Shown here piece after piece: positions 19,912 through 28,282 of a stretch of DNA of 64,000 nucleotides. The translations under genes and the position numbers were made by a program. Position 1 is the stretch's first letter, and every line of letters starts with the position of its first letter. The DNA lies in assembly GCF_025263485.1 (NCBI RefSeq), contig NZ_CP079863.1, forward strand, positions 1,550,001 through 1,614,000, read 5' to 3'. Origin of the DNA: Mycobacterium sp. SMC-2. Lineage in GTDB: Bacteria > Actinomycetota > Actinomycetes > Mycobacteriales > Mycobacteriaceae. Under the pieces are notes generated by a model, which saw only the letters and a list, made by a program, of their open reading frames with translations, made no database searches and was not told the origin of the DNA.

Positions 19912-20427
19912 ATGGAGGCTTGGGACGCGATCCGCGCCCGCCGCAACGTCCGGCAGTACAAGCCGGATCCGGTTTCCGAAGACGACCTGATCCGCATCGC
20001 CGAGGCCGGGTGGCGGGCGCCGTCGGCCAAGAACCGGCAGCCGTGGGACTTCGTGATCGTCACCGACCGGGCGCAGCTGCGCGAGCTCTCGACCGTCTGG
20101 CAGGGTGCCGGGCACATCGCCGCCGCGGCGGCCGCGATTGCCATCGTCGTGCCCGTGCCGCCCGACGAGCGCCGGGTCGTCACCGACAACTACGACGTGG
20201 GCCAGGCCACGATGGCGATGATGATCGCCGCCACCGACCTGGGAATCGGGACCGGGCATTCGTCGGTGGGCGACCAGGAGAAGGCGCGCGCCATCCTGGG
20301 TGTGCCCGGGGACCGGTTGGTTGCCTTCCTGCTCGGGGTCGGCTATCCCGCCGACCGCCCGCTCACCCCGATCCGCAAGCCGAATCGGCGTCCCTTCTCC
20401 GAGGTCGTCCACCACGGTCATTGGTGA
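19912..20427 (+). CDS. Nitroreductase-family flavoprotein
   Basis: This 171-residue protein has the compact FMN-binding nitroreductase fold: DAIRARRNVRQYKPDPV at the start (flavin-phosphate arginines), GWRAPSAKNRQPWDFVIV, and the later segment ATDLGIGTGHSSVGDQEKARAILGVP. Family members reduce nitroaromatics, quinones or flavins with NAD(P)H. The ATG at 19912 is fixed by AGGAGG 5 nt upstream. The gene is short for the family (about 190-220 residues) but looks complete. It is followed by a 160-nt gap holding a perfect palindrome before cynS, so the two are probably separate units. The substrate is unknown. Confidence 0.85.
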   Translation: MEAWDAIRARRNVRQYKPDPVSEDDLIRIAEAGWRAPSAKNRQPWDFVIVTDRAQLRELSTVWQGAGHIAAAAAAIAIVVPVPPDERRVVTDNYDVGQATMAMMIAATDLGIGTGHSSVGDQEKARAILGVPGDRLVAFLLGVGYPADRPLTPIRKPNRRPFSEVVHHGHW

Positions 20428-20517
20428 GGCGAGCGGTCGCAGGCTCGTCACCGTGCATGACCACCGGGGCGGAGCCGGCGTTGAGGGATCCTGGAGGTAT
20501 TGGTCATCCCCAAATTT

Positions 20518-20535
20518 GATATCGCATGCGATATC
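20518..20535. promoter_or_regulatory. Perfect 18-bp palindrome upstream of cynS, candidate operator
   Basis: GATATCGCATGCGATATC reads identically on both strands. It is 55 nt before the cynS ATG. A TATGGT hexamer at 20549-20554 could be the -10 box, and the palindrome would then cover the -35 region, an arrangement typical of repression. A near copy with the same two GATATC half-sites and the same flanking AATTTG lies at 59597, upstream of nfo. The regulator is not identified. Confidence 0.6.
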
Positions 20536-20589
20536 TCCGGGGGCGCCTTATGGTCCCGGCACGGCGCGGCCGGTGCATGCTTGGGGGCT

Positions 20590-21045
20590 ATGAACAGACA
20601 TGAGATCACCGAGCAGATCGTCGTGGCTCGCCTGAGGCTCGGCCTGACGTGGCAGCAGCTGGCCGACGCCATCGACCGGCCGGTGGTATGGACCACCGCG
20701 GCGCTGCTCGGCCAGCACTCCATTCCCCCTGAGCTGGCACGGATTCTGGTCGAGAAGCTGAACCTCGACGAGTCGGCCATACCCGTGCTGGCGGCGCCGC
20801 CCATGCGTGGCGGGCTGCCCACCGCCGTGCCGACCGATCCGACGATCTATCGGTTCTACGAGGCCCTGCAGGTCTACGGTGGCGCCATCAAGGAGTTGAT
20901 ACACGAACAGTTCGGCGACGGCATCATGAGCGCGATCAACTTCAGCGTCGACCTGCGAAAGAAGTCCCACCCGTCGGGCGATCGCGTCGTGGTGACCCTG
21001 GACCGCAAATTCCTTCCCTATCAATGGGTTTCGGCGGAAAGCTGA
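20590..21045 (+). CDS. cynS: Cyanate hydratase (cyanase)
   Basis: This 151-residue protein matches cyanase, which converts cyanate plus bicarbonate to ammonia and CO2. It has an N-terminal helix-turn-helix-like domain (EQIVVARLRLGLTWQQLADAI) and the catalytic C-terminal part YRFYEALQVYG and FGDGIMSAINF. The catalytic triad of the family is present as Arg88, Glu91 and Ser114. The ATG at 20590 gives the usual length. No carbonic anhydrase or CynR-type regulator is next to it, although cyanase needs bicarbonate. The patatin gene starts directly after the stop (TGAATG), so the two are translated together. Regulation through the upstream palindrome is inferred. Confidence 0.93.
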   Translation: MNRHEITEQIVVARLRLGLTWQQLADAIDRPVVWTTAALLGQHSIPPELARILVEKLNLDESAIPVLAAPPMRGGLPTAVPTDPTIYRFYEALQVYGGAIKELIHEQFGDGIMSAINFSVDLRKKSHPSGDRVVVTLDRKFLPYQWVSAES

Positions 21046-22041
21046 ATGGCGGCCGAAACGAAACCGGTGGACCTGGTTCTCTCCGGCGGCGGCGTGAAGT
21101 TCATCGGCCTGGTCGGCGCGGTTGCCGGGCTGATGGATGCGGGGTACTCGGCCTATCGGGTGTCGGGTGTTTCGGCCGGATCGGTGGTCGCGGCGATCTC
21201 GGCGGCCGCGTCCAGGGGCGATCAACTGACCAGCGCTCAGATCAGGGAACTCGCGCTGTCGGTGCCGTTGCGGCAATGGCGCGACGCGGGGCCGCTGCCC
21301 GTCGTCGGTTCCGCGTGGGGACTGGTGCGCGACACGGCGATGTACCGCGGCGACTTCGCCCACGACTGGGTGCGTAGCGAGCTGAAGAACCTGGGGGTGG
21401 TCACGTTCGGCGACCTGGCCCTCGACGACGATGAGCTGCCCCCGGAACGGCGCTACCAGGTGGCGGTCACCGTCGCCGACGTCACCGCCGCGCAGCTGGT
21501 GCGGCTGCCGTGGGACTACCGGCGGCTCTACGGGCGCGATCCCGACGAGCAGCCGGTCGCCGACGCGGTCCGCGCCTCGATGGCGATCCCGTTCTTCTAC
21601 CCGCCGGTCACGCTGGCCAACACCGCGGGACTCACGTCCAACCTGGTCGACGGTGGGGTGCTGTCGAACTTCCCGATCGAGTCGCTGGACCGAACCGACG
21701 GCAAACCGCCGCGCTGGCCCACGTTCGGAATCACGGTGATGCCCAAGCTCGCCGAGGGCGTCGAGCAAGTGTTCCCCGCGTTGCGCCCGCTGCGCTTCCT
21801 CAAACAATCCGCATTGCTGCAAAGCCTTTTCACCACCATGTTGGTCGGCCACGACCAGGCGCAGCTGAGCCTGCCGTGGGTCAAGTGCCGAACCATCGGA
21901 GTTGCCTCCACCGACGTGAGCGTTCTGGACTTCGGCATTTCCAGGGGGCGCCTGGAAGAGCTCTATGACAGGGGCTATGCGGCGACGCGGGACTTCCTGT
22001 CGACCTGGGATTGGCCGGCGTATCTCGAGCGGTTCCGGTGA
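21046..22041 (+). CDS. Patatin-like phospholipase
   Basis: The 331-residue protein has the patatin catalytic dyad: nucleophile Ser43 in GVSAG and Asp202 in the DGG motif (NLVDGGVLSNFPI). The glycine-rich oxyanion loop is SGGGVKF at residues 13-19. There is no signal peptide, so it is expected in the cytoplasm or at the inner membrane face. Patatin-like enzymes release fatty acids from phospholipids or other acyl esters. Its ATG directly abuts the cynS stop, so expression should be coupled to cyanase, a pairing with no obvious metabolic reason. A strong hairpin terminator follows. Confidence 0.9.
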   Translation: MAAETKPVDLVLSGGGVKFIGLVGAVAGLMDAGYSAYRVSGVSAGSVVAAISAAASRGDQLTSAQIRELALSVPLRQWRDAGPLPVVGSAWGLVRDTAMYRGDFAHDWVRSELKNLGVVTFGDLALDDDELPPERRYQVAVTVADVTAAQLVRLPWDYRRLYGRDPDEQPVADAVRASMAIPFFYPPVTLANTAGLTSNLVDGGVLSNFPIESLDRTDGKPPRWPTFGITVMPKLAEGVEQVFPALRPLRFLKQSALLQSLFTTMLVGHDQAQLSLPWVKCRTIGVASTDVSVLDFGISRGRLEELYDRGYAATRDFLSTWDWPAYLERFR

Positions 22042-22098
22042 ACGAGTGAAGTGATTGCGCGGCAGGCGCGTGTCACACTGACGGCGAGGAGGCGAAGG

Positions 22099-22140
22099 GA
22101 ACGCGGTGACTGCCGGCGGCGGTCACCGCGTTCGCCTTTT
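22099..22140 (+). terminator. Rho-independent terminator after the cynS-patatin unit
   Basis: Perfect 12-bp arms (22099-22110 and 22122-22133, GAACGCGGTGAC and its complement) enclose an 11-nt loop. GCC and four T residues follow at 22137-22140. It lies at the convergent junction with the gene ending at 22140 and probably stops plus-strand transcription. Confidence 0.8.
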
Positions 22141-22619
22141 CAGCTCATCAAGACCTGCGGGGAAAGTTCTTTCAGCATCGCGTTGGCCCAACGCATCTGA
22201 CGCAACGTCTCGGGATGGCAGCGCGTCGCCAAGCTCAGCAGTTCGGAATCCTTGCCGGCCTGCGCGCCCTGGGACAGCAGCTCCCAATCCAGCGACACCC
22301 CGGCCGCCACCCGGTGAATCCGCCGCAGATCGGCGAGCAGCACCAGGCCGGGCTCGGGCCGGTGCCGCAACATGCCGCTCAGCCGGGACTGGACGAATCC
22401 GGTGATCGCACCGGTGCGCGGCTCGGCGGACAGGCACAGGCCGTAATGGCGGCCGTGCTCGGCCAGCCCGTTGAGGTGTTGCTGCGACCAGCCGGCCATG
22501 TCGTGAGCCAGGTGGTGGATGTCCTGGTCGCTGTGGTGTCGCGCGGCCACCACGTTGAGCTCGTGGGCCAGCTTGCGTTCCGAGCGGTGCAACTCGCGGA
22601 TCGCCAACTTCAGCTTCAT
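22140..22619 (-). CDS. Small helical protein coupled to the molybdopterin oxidoreductase, function unknown
   Basis: I do not recognise a family for this 159-residue protein. It is predicted to be mostly helical with many His and Glu residues (ARHHSDQDIHHLAHDMAGWSQ, GLAEHGRHYG, LLADLRRIHRVAAG), a pattern seen in four-helix metal-binding bundles. There is no signal peptide or CxxC motif. The ATG at 22619 overlaps the stop of the oxidoreductase as ATGA, so both are made from one mRNA in close stoichiometry. A role as chaperone, electron carrier or small subunit for that enzyme is a reasonable guess from context only. Confidence 0.7.
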   Translation of the reverse strand: MKLKLAIRELHRSERKLAHELNVVAARHHSDQDIHHLAHDMAGWSQQHLNGLAEHGRHYGLCLSAEPRTGAITGFVQSRLSGMLRHRPEPGLVLLADLRRIHRVAAGVSLDWELLSQGAQAGKDSELLSLATRCHPETLRQMRWANAMLKELSPQVLMS

Positions 22620-25069
22620 CGCCGGCCTCCGGCCGCCAGCGCTTCCGTCACGCCGGCGGCCGCGCCACCCGCCGTCGCGGGCACCGCCCCGTCGACCGGC
22701 GCGGACGCCGTGGTGGTCGGCGCGTAACCGGCCACAGTCCTCTCGGTGTGGCGCGCACGGACCTTCCGCAATCGGGCCGCGGCCGTCTTGTAGATCGGCT
22801 GCTTGGAAACCGGGTCCCAATCGGTGATCGTGAGTTCGTTGCCGGCCCGCTGATGGGCTTTGCCGCCGATGTCCCAGTAGCCGTAGTGGAAGGGCACGAA
22901 CAAGACGCCGTCGCGAATCCCGCAGATGCGGGCGGCGCCGGTGACGCAGCCACGCGGCGTGCTCACCTCGACGAGGTCGCCCTCGGCGATGCCCAGCCGC
23001 CCGGCGTCACCTTGCGAGACCTCCACCCACACCTCGGGCGCGGCGTCTTGAAGCTGTTGTGCCCGGGCCGTTTTCGTGCGGGTGTGAAAGTGGTATACCG
23101 TGCGGCCGGTGATCAACGCGAACGGATACTCGGAGCTGGGCCGCTCGTGCGGGGGGATGTATTCGGCCGCCTTGATGATGGCCTTGCCGTAGGGGTTCAT
23201 GGACCGGTACTCGTCCGGCTGCAGCGGAGCGCCGGTGATCAGATCCTTGCCGTAGGCCTCGCAGTAATCCGGGTGCGCCCAGAACTTGCCGTCGGTGTAA
23301 AGCCGTTCACCCCCGTCGGGATTCTCTGCGTTGCAAGGCCATTGGACGCCGCTGCCGCCGCGCAGCTTCGCGTAGGTCAATCCCGTGTAGTCGCACGGCC
23401 TTCCCGCGCTGCATTTCTTCCACGCCTCGAACGCCGACTCGGGATCCGTCCAGGGCGGGAACGGCCTGCCGTCCTTGTCGCGAAAGTCCATCCGCCGCGC
23501 GTAGTCCAGGAAGATGTCGAGGTCGGAGCGCGCGGAACCCGGTGGCTCGATGGCCTTTTCGGAAAGATGGACGGTGCGGTCGGCGTTGGTGAAGGTGCCC
23601 GTCTTTTCGCCCCATGCCGCGGCCGGCAGCACCACGTCGGCCAGCGCGGCGGTCTCGGTCATGAAGATGTCCTCGACGATCAAGAACAGCCGCTCCTGGG
23701 ACAGGATGTCGCGGATCCGCGCCAGCTCCGGCAGTGACACCGCGGGATTGGTGGCGGTGACCCACAACATCCGCAGGGTCCCCTCCTCGGCGAACCGGAA
23801 CATCTGCATGGCGTGCGTGGGTGGCGCGTAGTGCGGAATCTGCAGCGGCTCGAGGTTCCACAGCTTCGCCAGCTCGGCGATGTGGGAGTCGTTGGACCAG
23901 TTGCGGAAGCCGGCCAGGTCCCCGTCCGCGCCGCATTCGCGGGTGTTCTCCGCCGTCGGCTGTCCGTTCATCTGCAGCACACCGCAGCCCGGCTTGCCGA
24001 GCATGCCGCGTATCAGGTGAATGTTGTTGACCTGCACCGACGCCGCCGTCGCCTGGTGCGACTGGTAGAAACCCTGCAGCACGGTGGACAGCAGCCGCTC
24101 GGCGGTGCCGATCAGCCGCGCCGCGCGGCGGATGTCCTCGGCGGCCACGCCGCAGATCTCGGCTACTCGCTCGGGTCCGAACTCGTCGACCCGCTTGCGC
24201 AGCTCGTCGAAACCGACCGTGTTCGCGTCGATGTAGTCGCGGTCGATCCAGCCGTGGGTGATGATCTCGTGCAGCAGGCCGTTCATCAACGCCACGTTGG
24301 TGCCGGGCAGCGGCGCGAGGTGGACCGTGGCGTGCCGGGCGACCGGCGTGAGCCGGGGGTCGACGCACACGATCGCCGGCGGCGAGTCGCCGGCCAGCCG
24401 GTCCAGCATCCTGGCCCACAACACCGTCTGCGTTTCGGCGACGTTGTGGCCGAACAGCGCGATGACGTCGGCATGGTCGACGTCGGTGTAGGAACCCGGC
24501 TGCCCGTCGCAGCCGAACGATTCCTTCAGCGCCTCGGCCGCCGTAGCAGTGCACAGCCGGGTATTGCCGTCGACGTGGTTGGTGCCGATCGCCCCGTGCG
24601 CGATGGCGCCCTGGGTGTAGTACGCCTCCAGGAACAGCTGCCCGGAGGTGTAGAAGCCGATCGAGCTGGGGCCGTAGGTGTCGAGCAACTGCCTGCTGCG
24701 CGCCACGATGTGGTCCATCGCCGTGTCCCAGTCGCACGGCTTCAATTCGCCGCCGACCCGAATCATGGGCCTGGTCAAGCGATCACGCGAGTTGTTGGCC
24801 TGCCAGCCGAACAGGTCCTTGGGGTCGAGCCGACCGTGGTTGACCCGGTCGACGGCGCGCCCCCGCACCCCCACGATCCGCCCGCCCGTGACCGCGATGT
24901 CCAGGCCGTCGCCGTTGGAGTGCAGCACCGCGGCCGACTGCACCCAGCGGTCGACCAACTCGGGGGTGACGCCGTCGGCCAGGTAGGTGTCCACGCGCTC
25001 GGGCCACCGCGTGCCCGGTTCGTACGGTGTCCGGGTTCCCCACGGTTCGGCGATCCGGTCTACTGCCAC
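22616..25069 (-). CDS. Molybdopterin oxidoreductase (DMSO reductase family) lacking the N-terminal Fe-S cysteines
   Basis: The 817-residue protein resembles the large catalytic subunit of assimilatory nitrate reductases and formate dehydrogenases. Visible marks are FYTSGQLFLEAYYTQGAIAHG, NTRLCTATAAEA with the probable Mo-ligating Cys173, VNNIHLIRGMLGKPGCGVLQMNGQPTAENTRECG, and a C-terminal molybdopterin-binding domain (ALITGRTVYHFHTRTKT, EVSTPRGCVTG). The usual N-terminal four-cysteine [4Fe-4S] motif is absent: where GRLCPKG is expected it reads GRLDPKDLFG. Start at the GTG 25069; even the longer frame to 25192 adds no CxxC motif. Rv0197 may be a relative. The substrate is unknown. It shares an mRNA with the small gene downstream. 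Confidence 0.85.
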   Translation of the reverse strand: MAVDRIAEPWGTRTPYEPGTRWPERVDTYLADGVTPELVDRWVQSAAVLHSNGDGLDIAVTGGRIVGVRGRAVDRVNHGRLDPKDLFGWQANNSRDRLTRPMIRVGGELKPCDWDTAMDHIVARSRQLLDTYGPSSIGFYTSGQLFLEAYYTQGAIAHGAIGTNHVDGNTRLCTATAAEALKESFGCDGQPGSYTDVDHADVIALFGHNVAETQTVLWARMLDRLAGDSPPAIVCVDPRLTPVARHATVHLAPLPGTNVALMNGLLHEIITHGWIDRDYIDANTVGFDELRKRVDEFGPERVAEICGVAAEDIRRAARLIGTAERLLSTVLQGFYQSHQATAASVQVNNIHLIRGMLGKPGCGVLQMNGQPTAENTRECGADGDLAGFRNWSNDSHIAELAKLWNLEPLQIPHYAPPTHAMQMFRFAEEGTLRMLWVTATNPAVSLPELARIRDILSQERLFLIVEDIFMTETAALADVVLPAAAWGEKTGTFTNADRTVHLSEKAIEPPGSARSDLDIFLDYARRMDFRDKDGRPFPPWTDPESAFEAWKKCSAGRPCDYTGLTYAKLRGGSGVQWPCNAENPDGGERLYTDGKFWAHPDYCEAYGKDLITGAPLQPDEYRSMNPYGKAIIKAAEYIPPHERPSSEYPFALITGRTVYHFHTRTKTARAQQLQDAAPEVWVEVSQGDAGRLGIAEGDLVEVSTPRGCVTGAARICGIRDGVLFVPFHYGYWDIGGKAHQRAGNELTITDWDPVSKQPIYKTAAARLRKVRARHTERTVAGYAPTTTASAPVDGAVPATAGGAAAGVTEALAAGGRR

Positions 25070-25121
25070 GCCGGGAGGCGTACCCGGCCGCCGGTGTCCA
25101 AAACGTTCCAGACCAGGCCAG

Positions 25122-25817
25122 TTACAGCCCGAACTCGGCCTCGATGCCGTCGATCCCGGCGCGAATGGCTTTGAGCGCGTCGGCCCGGGCACGCAATTTC
25201 GTTGCGGCGTGGGCGTGTTGGTGCAGACCGGCGAATCCGCGCGCGGCCTCCTCGGCGCGACTCACCACCATCTCCGGTAGCACGATCTCGTCGACGAAGC
25301 CGGCGGCCAGCGCGGTCTCTCCGAAGAACGTCTTGGCGAGCCCGGCGGCCTGCTGGTAGGCCGACTGCGTCAGCCGGAGCTTCATGATCTCCAGGGCCGC
25401 GTACGGGATGACCATGCCGATCGCCACCTCGTTGGCCTGGATGTTGTAGGCGTGCGCGGCCACCCGGTGGTCGCCGGACGACAGCAGGAACGCCCCCATC
25501 GCGATGGCGTGGCCGGTGCAGGCCATCACCACCGGCTTGGGATGAGACAACAGCCGATAGGCCAGCTCGAAGCCGCCCCGCAGCATGTCGATCGCCGGCT
25601 GCGCCTGGCCCGAGGTCAGGATCTTCAGGTCGAACCCGCCGCTGAACACCCGCTCGTTCCCGGTGATCACCAGTGCCCCGGCGTTGTCGGCGTCGGCTTG
25701 GTCGATCGCCTCGCCCAGCGCCTGCTGCATCGTCGGGCCAAGGGCGTTGACCTTGCCGTCGTCCATCCTGATGACCGCGATGGAATCCTTGAGGCTGTAG
25801 TGAACCGGGCCGCTCAT
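25122..25817 (-). CDS. echA3: Enoyl-CoA hydratase/isomerase family protein EchA3
   Basis: This 231-residue crotonase-fold protein is equal in length to M. tuberculosis EchA3 and lies in the same neighbourhood (after recC, before the Rv0633c-type gene). Crotonase signatures are VFSGGFDLKILTSG (oxyanion hole strand) and PVVMACTGHAIAMGAFLLSSGDHRVAA. The usual second catalytic glutamate region is changed (MGAFLL), so isomerase or another CoA-ester reaction is possible instead of hydration. A 52-nt gap separates it from the molybdoenzyme gene downstream, which may be co-transcribed. The physiological substrate is unknown. Confidence 0.9.
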   Translation of the reverse strand: MSGPVHYSLKDSIAVIRMDDGKVNALGPTMQQALGEAIDQADADNAGALVITGNERVFSGGFDLKILTSGQAQPAIDMLRGGFELAYRLLSHPKPVVMACTGHAIAMGAFLLSSGDHRVAAHAYNIQANEVAIGMVIPYAALEIMKLRLTQSAYQQAAGLAKTFFGETALAAGFVDEIVLPEMVVSRAEEAARGFAGLHQHAHAATKLRARADALKAIRAGIDGIEAEFGL

Positions 25818-25838
25818 TTCCTTGCTGGCTCCTTGCCG

Positions 25839-26672
25839 TCACGCGGGCTGGCTGTGGTGTTTGCCCAGGTCGTCCGCGGCCTCACTCCAGCGCAGGTTGA
25901 CATCGGTGGGCTCGTCGAGCTGGCGGGTGCGCCATCTGTCCTGCGTTTCCCGCACGGCGCCGTTGATCCGTTCGATCTCGCCGCGGAATACCTCGGGACG
26001 GGTTTCCTTGCTCGCGTAGTGGAAGTAGGTCAGCAGGCCACGCAACAGCTCCAGCTTCTGCTTCTCCCGCTTCGCCAGGTCGTGGGTGGTCATCAGCTCG
26101 ATGCGCTGGACGGGCGGCAAGGAGTCCCAGTCCAGCACCACCTGGGTTTCCAGCGGGAGGCGTTCGCGCTCCCAGAACCGCCGCCCGCGCGGGCGCTCCG
26201 GCCGGTCGAAGTATTTGATGGTGCCGGTGAAGCGGGACTCGATGCCGCTGCCGATCTCCGCGCGGTCGAGAGCCGAATCCCACACCATCCGCCATTCCTG
26301 GCCGGGGGCCAGCACCGGCAACTGGCGCGGGAGCCGCAGTTCGACGACGTCGGCGTAGCCGTCGGTGGCGTTCTCGTATTCGGCCACCGTCGGCGGATTC
26401 ACGAACGAGAACGTGATGTCGTACGCCGCCGTCTGACCGAAGTTCCTGACCACCAGTTCGATCACGTGCCAGTCGGCGGGGTGTGGCTCCATGAACATTG
26501 CGACCTGCGGCCGGGTCTGCTCGGCGAGCAGCCGGCGGTTGCGGGTGATCTGCCGGTTGGTGAAGACGAGGGCGACGACGGCGAGCGCGATCGCCGCCCA
26601 CGCCGCCCACGCGATCCAGGTGCTGGACCCGACGTTCGTGATTCCGTTCCAGCCGTCCTGGATCCACCCCAT
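25839..26672 (-). CDS. Membrane-anchored conserved hypothetical protein
   Basis: The 277-residue protein has one N-terminal membrane helix (residues about 18-36, WIAWAAWAAIALAVVALVF). A basic stretch (NRQITRNRRLLAEQTRP) and a soluble beta-rich domain follow (VAMFMEPHPADWHVIELVVRNFGQTAAYDITF). The C-terminus is charged and helical. The ATG at 26672 is preferred over the GTG at 26681 because GGAGGG lies at proper spacing for the ATG and too close to the GTG. Position and length match Rv0633c, which has no known function. The domain is reminiscent of proteins with extracellular Ig-like folds, but I cannot assign it. Confidence 0.85.
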   Translation of the reverse strand: MGWIQDGWNGITNVGSSTWIAWAAWAAIALAVVALVFTNRQITRNRRLLAEQTRPQVAMFMEPHPADWHVIELVVRNFGQTAAYDITFSFVNPPTVAEYENATDGYADVVELRLPRQLPVLAPGQEWRMVWDSALDRAEIGSGIESRFTGTIKYFDRPERPRGRRFWERERLPLETQVVLDWDSLPPVQRIELMTTHDLAKREKQKLELLRGLLTYFHYASKETRPEVFRGEIERINGAVRETQDRWRTRQLDEPTDVNLRWSEAADDLGKHHSQPA

Positions 26673-26761
26673 GGAATCCACCCTCCGCTTATATCACAGG
26701 CAAGGCATCGCGGGACCGGGCAAGAGACGCCGGTTGCAAAGTCCGGCCCCCTGACGGCGGA

Positions 26762-28282
26762 TCAGTGAATACCTGTAGATGACCGCCCGGTGTGCTGCGC
26801 GGCAGCACCGGAGGACGTGCGCCTCGGTGCGCTTGCTTGCGGCTTCGGGTACATGAAAGCCAGCGGCAGAAAAGTCAGCGCCACCAGTACGACCGCCACC
26901 ACAAACGCCGCGCCGTAGGCGTGCGAAAGGTCGATCCGGGAAGGGGGCTGGCCGGGCGTTACCGTTTGATCGAGCCGGCTGGTCAGGATCACCGACAGGA
27001 GCGCGGTCCCCACCGCGGCCGCCACCTGCTGATTGACCTTGATCAGCGTCGAACCCCTGGCCATCTGATGCGGGGCCAGCGTCTGCATCGCCACGGCGAC
27101 CAGCGGCATCCGGGTAGCGCCCATGCCCAGCCCCAAGATCGTCAGACCGGTCAGCAGCACCGGCAGCGACTCGCGCTGCAGGGCGACACCGTAAGCGAAC
27201 ACACCCATGCCCGCGACGTTCAACGCGACGCCGATGGCAAGAACCCCGCGAGCGCCGCGTCGGTCCATCGACCTGCCCGCCCACGGCATGCTCACCGCGG
27301 CACCGATTCCTCGGGGGACCACGCTCATCCCGGCTTGAAGAGGCGTCTGGTTGCCCAGCTGCTGGAAGTAGCTGGGGAACAGCACCCCGGCGCCGAAGGT
27401 CGAGACGATATAGAAGAACATGGCGACATTAGTGAGTGTGAACGCCCGGTTGGTCAGTAGGCGCAGATCGATCAGGGGCTTATCCGACCGGCGGAGGGCG
27501 TGAAACACGAACCCGACGAGCAACGCCATCCCAACGGCTAGGGGTACCCACACGTGCCCGTCGGTCACGCTGCGGCGGATCGGGATTTCGGACATCCCGT
27601 ACAACAGCGCTGGCAGGCCTGGCGACAGCAGCAGCATCCCGACGACGTCGAAGGTTTCCGACGGTGACGGGTCGTCGCCGGGCAACACGATCGCGGCCAG
27701 GACAACTGCGGCCGCACCGAACGGCAGGTTGATCCAGAAGATCCACTGCCAGCTGTAGCTGTCGATGAGCCAACCGCCCAAGACAGGGCCAAACGCTGGA
27801 GCGAGCACCACCGGGATGCCGAGGACAGCCATCACGCGGCCAACCCGTTGCGGACCCGCCTCGCGGTTGACGATGGTCAGGGTCAGGGTCGTGAGCATGC
27901 CGCCGCCGAGACCTTGCAGCACCCGAGAGACGATCAGCGCGGTGATGTTTGGAGCTACCGCGCATAACAGCGAGCCCAGTGTGAACGCGACGACGGAACC
28001 GATGAACATTCGTTTCGTGCCGAATCGGTCGGCTGCCCAACCGGCGAGCGGGATCACGGCGGCTAACGCGAGTGTGTAACCGGTGATCGTCCAGGAAACG
28101 ACGGCCTGGGTGGAGCCGAAGGTGGCGACGAACGTGCGTTGTGCGACGGTGACGACCGTCGTGTCCAAGAGGTTCATGAACGAGCCCAGGACGCACACCC
28201 CTGCTATCCACCACAGCCTGGCGTCCAGCGTGGGCAGGCCGGGTTGCCGCCCGCGCGGGCGGCGTATCACCGCAATTCCCAC
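26762..28282 (-). CDS. DHA2-type major facilitator superfamily transporter (14 TM)
   Basis: The 506-residue membrane protein has the drug:H+ antiporter-2 (EmrB/QacA) pattern. These are LDTTVVTVAQRTF in TM1, DRFGTKRMFIGS (motif A), RVLQGLGGGMLTTLTLTIV and GIPVVLAPAFGPVLGGWLID (motif C). About fourteen hydrophobic segments are seen. Such transporters export drugs or metabolites using the proton gradient. The GTG start at 28282 lies inside the 3' end of the NadR-like gene (16-nt overlap), so the transporter is translationally coupled to it. The substrate is unknown. Both genes are inserted between the Rv0633c and Rv0634c counterparts. Confidence 0.9.
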   Translation of the reverse strand: MGIAVIRRPRGRQPGLPTLDARLWWIAGVCVLGSFMNLLDTTVVTVAQRTFVATFGSTQAVVSWTITGYTLALAAVIPLAGWAADRFGTKRMFIGSVVAFTLGSLLCAVAPNITALIVSRVLQGLGGGMLTTLTLTIVNREAGPQRVGRVMAVLGIPVVLAPAFGPVLGGWLIDSYSWQWIFWINLPFGAAAVVLAAIVLPGDDPSPSETFDVVGMLLLSPGLPALLYGMSEIPIRRSVTDGHVWVPLAVGMALLVGFVFHALRRSDKPLIDLRLLTNRAFTLTNVAMFFYIVSTFGAGVLFPSYFQQLGNQTPLQAGMSVVPRGIGAAVSMPWAGRSMDRRGARGVLAIGVALNVAGMGVFAYGVALQRESLPVLLTGLTILGLGMGATRMPLVAVAMQTLAPHQMARGSTLIKVNQQVAAAVGTALLSVILTSRLDQTVTPGQPPSRIDLSHAYGAAFVVAVVLVALTFLPLAFMYPKPQASAPRRTSSGAAAQHTGRSSTGIH

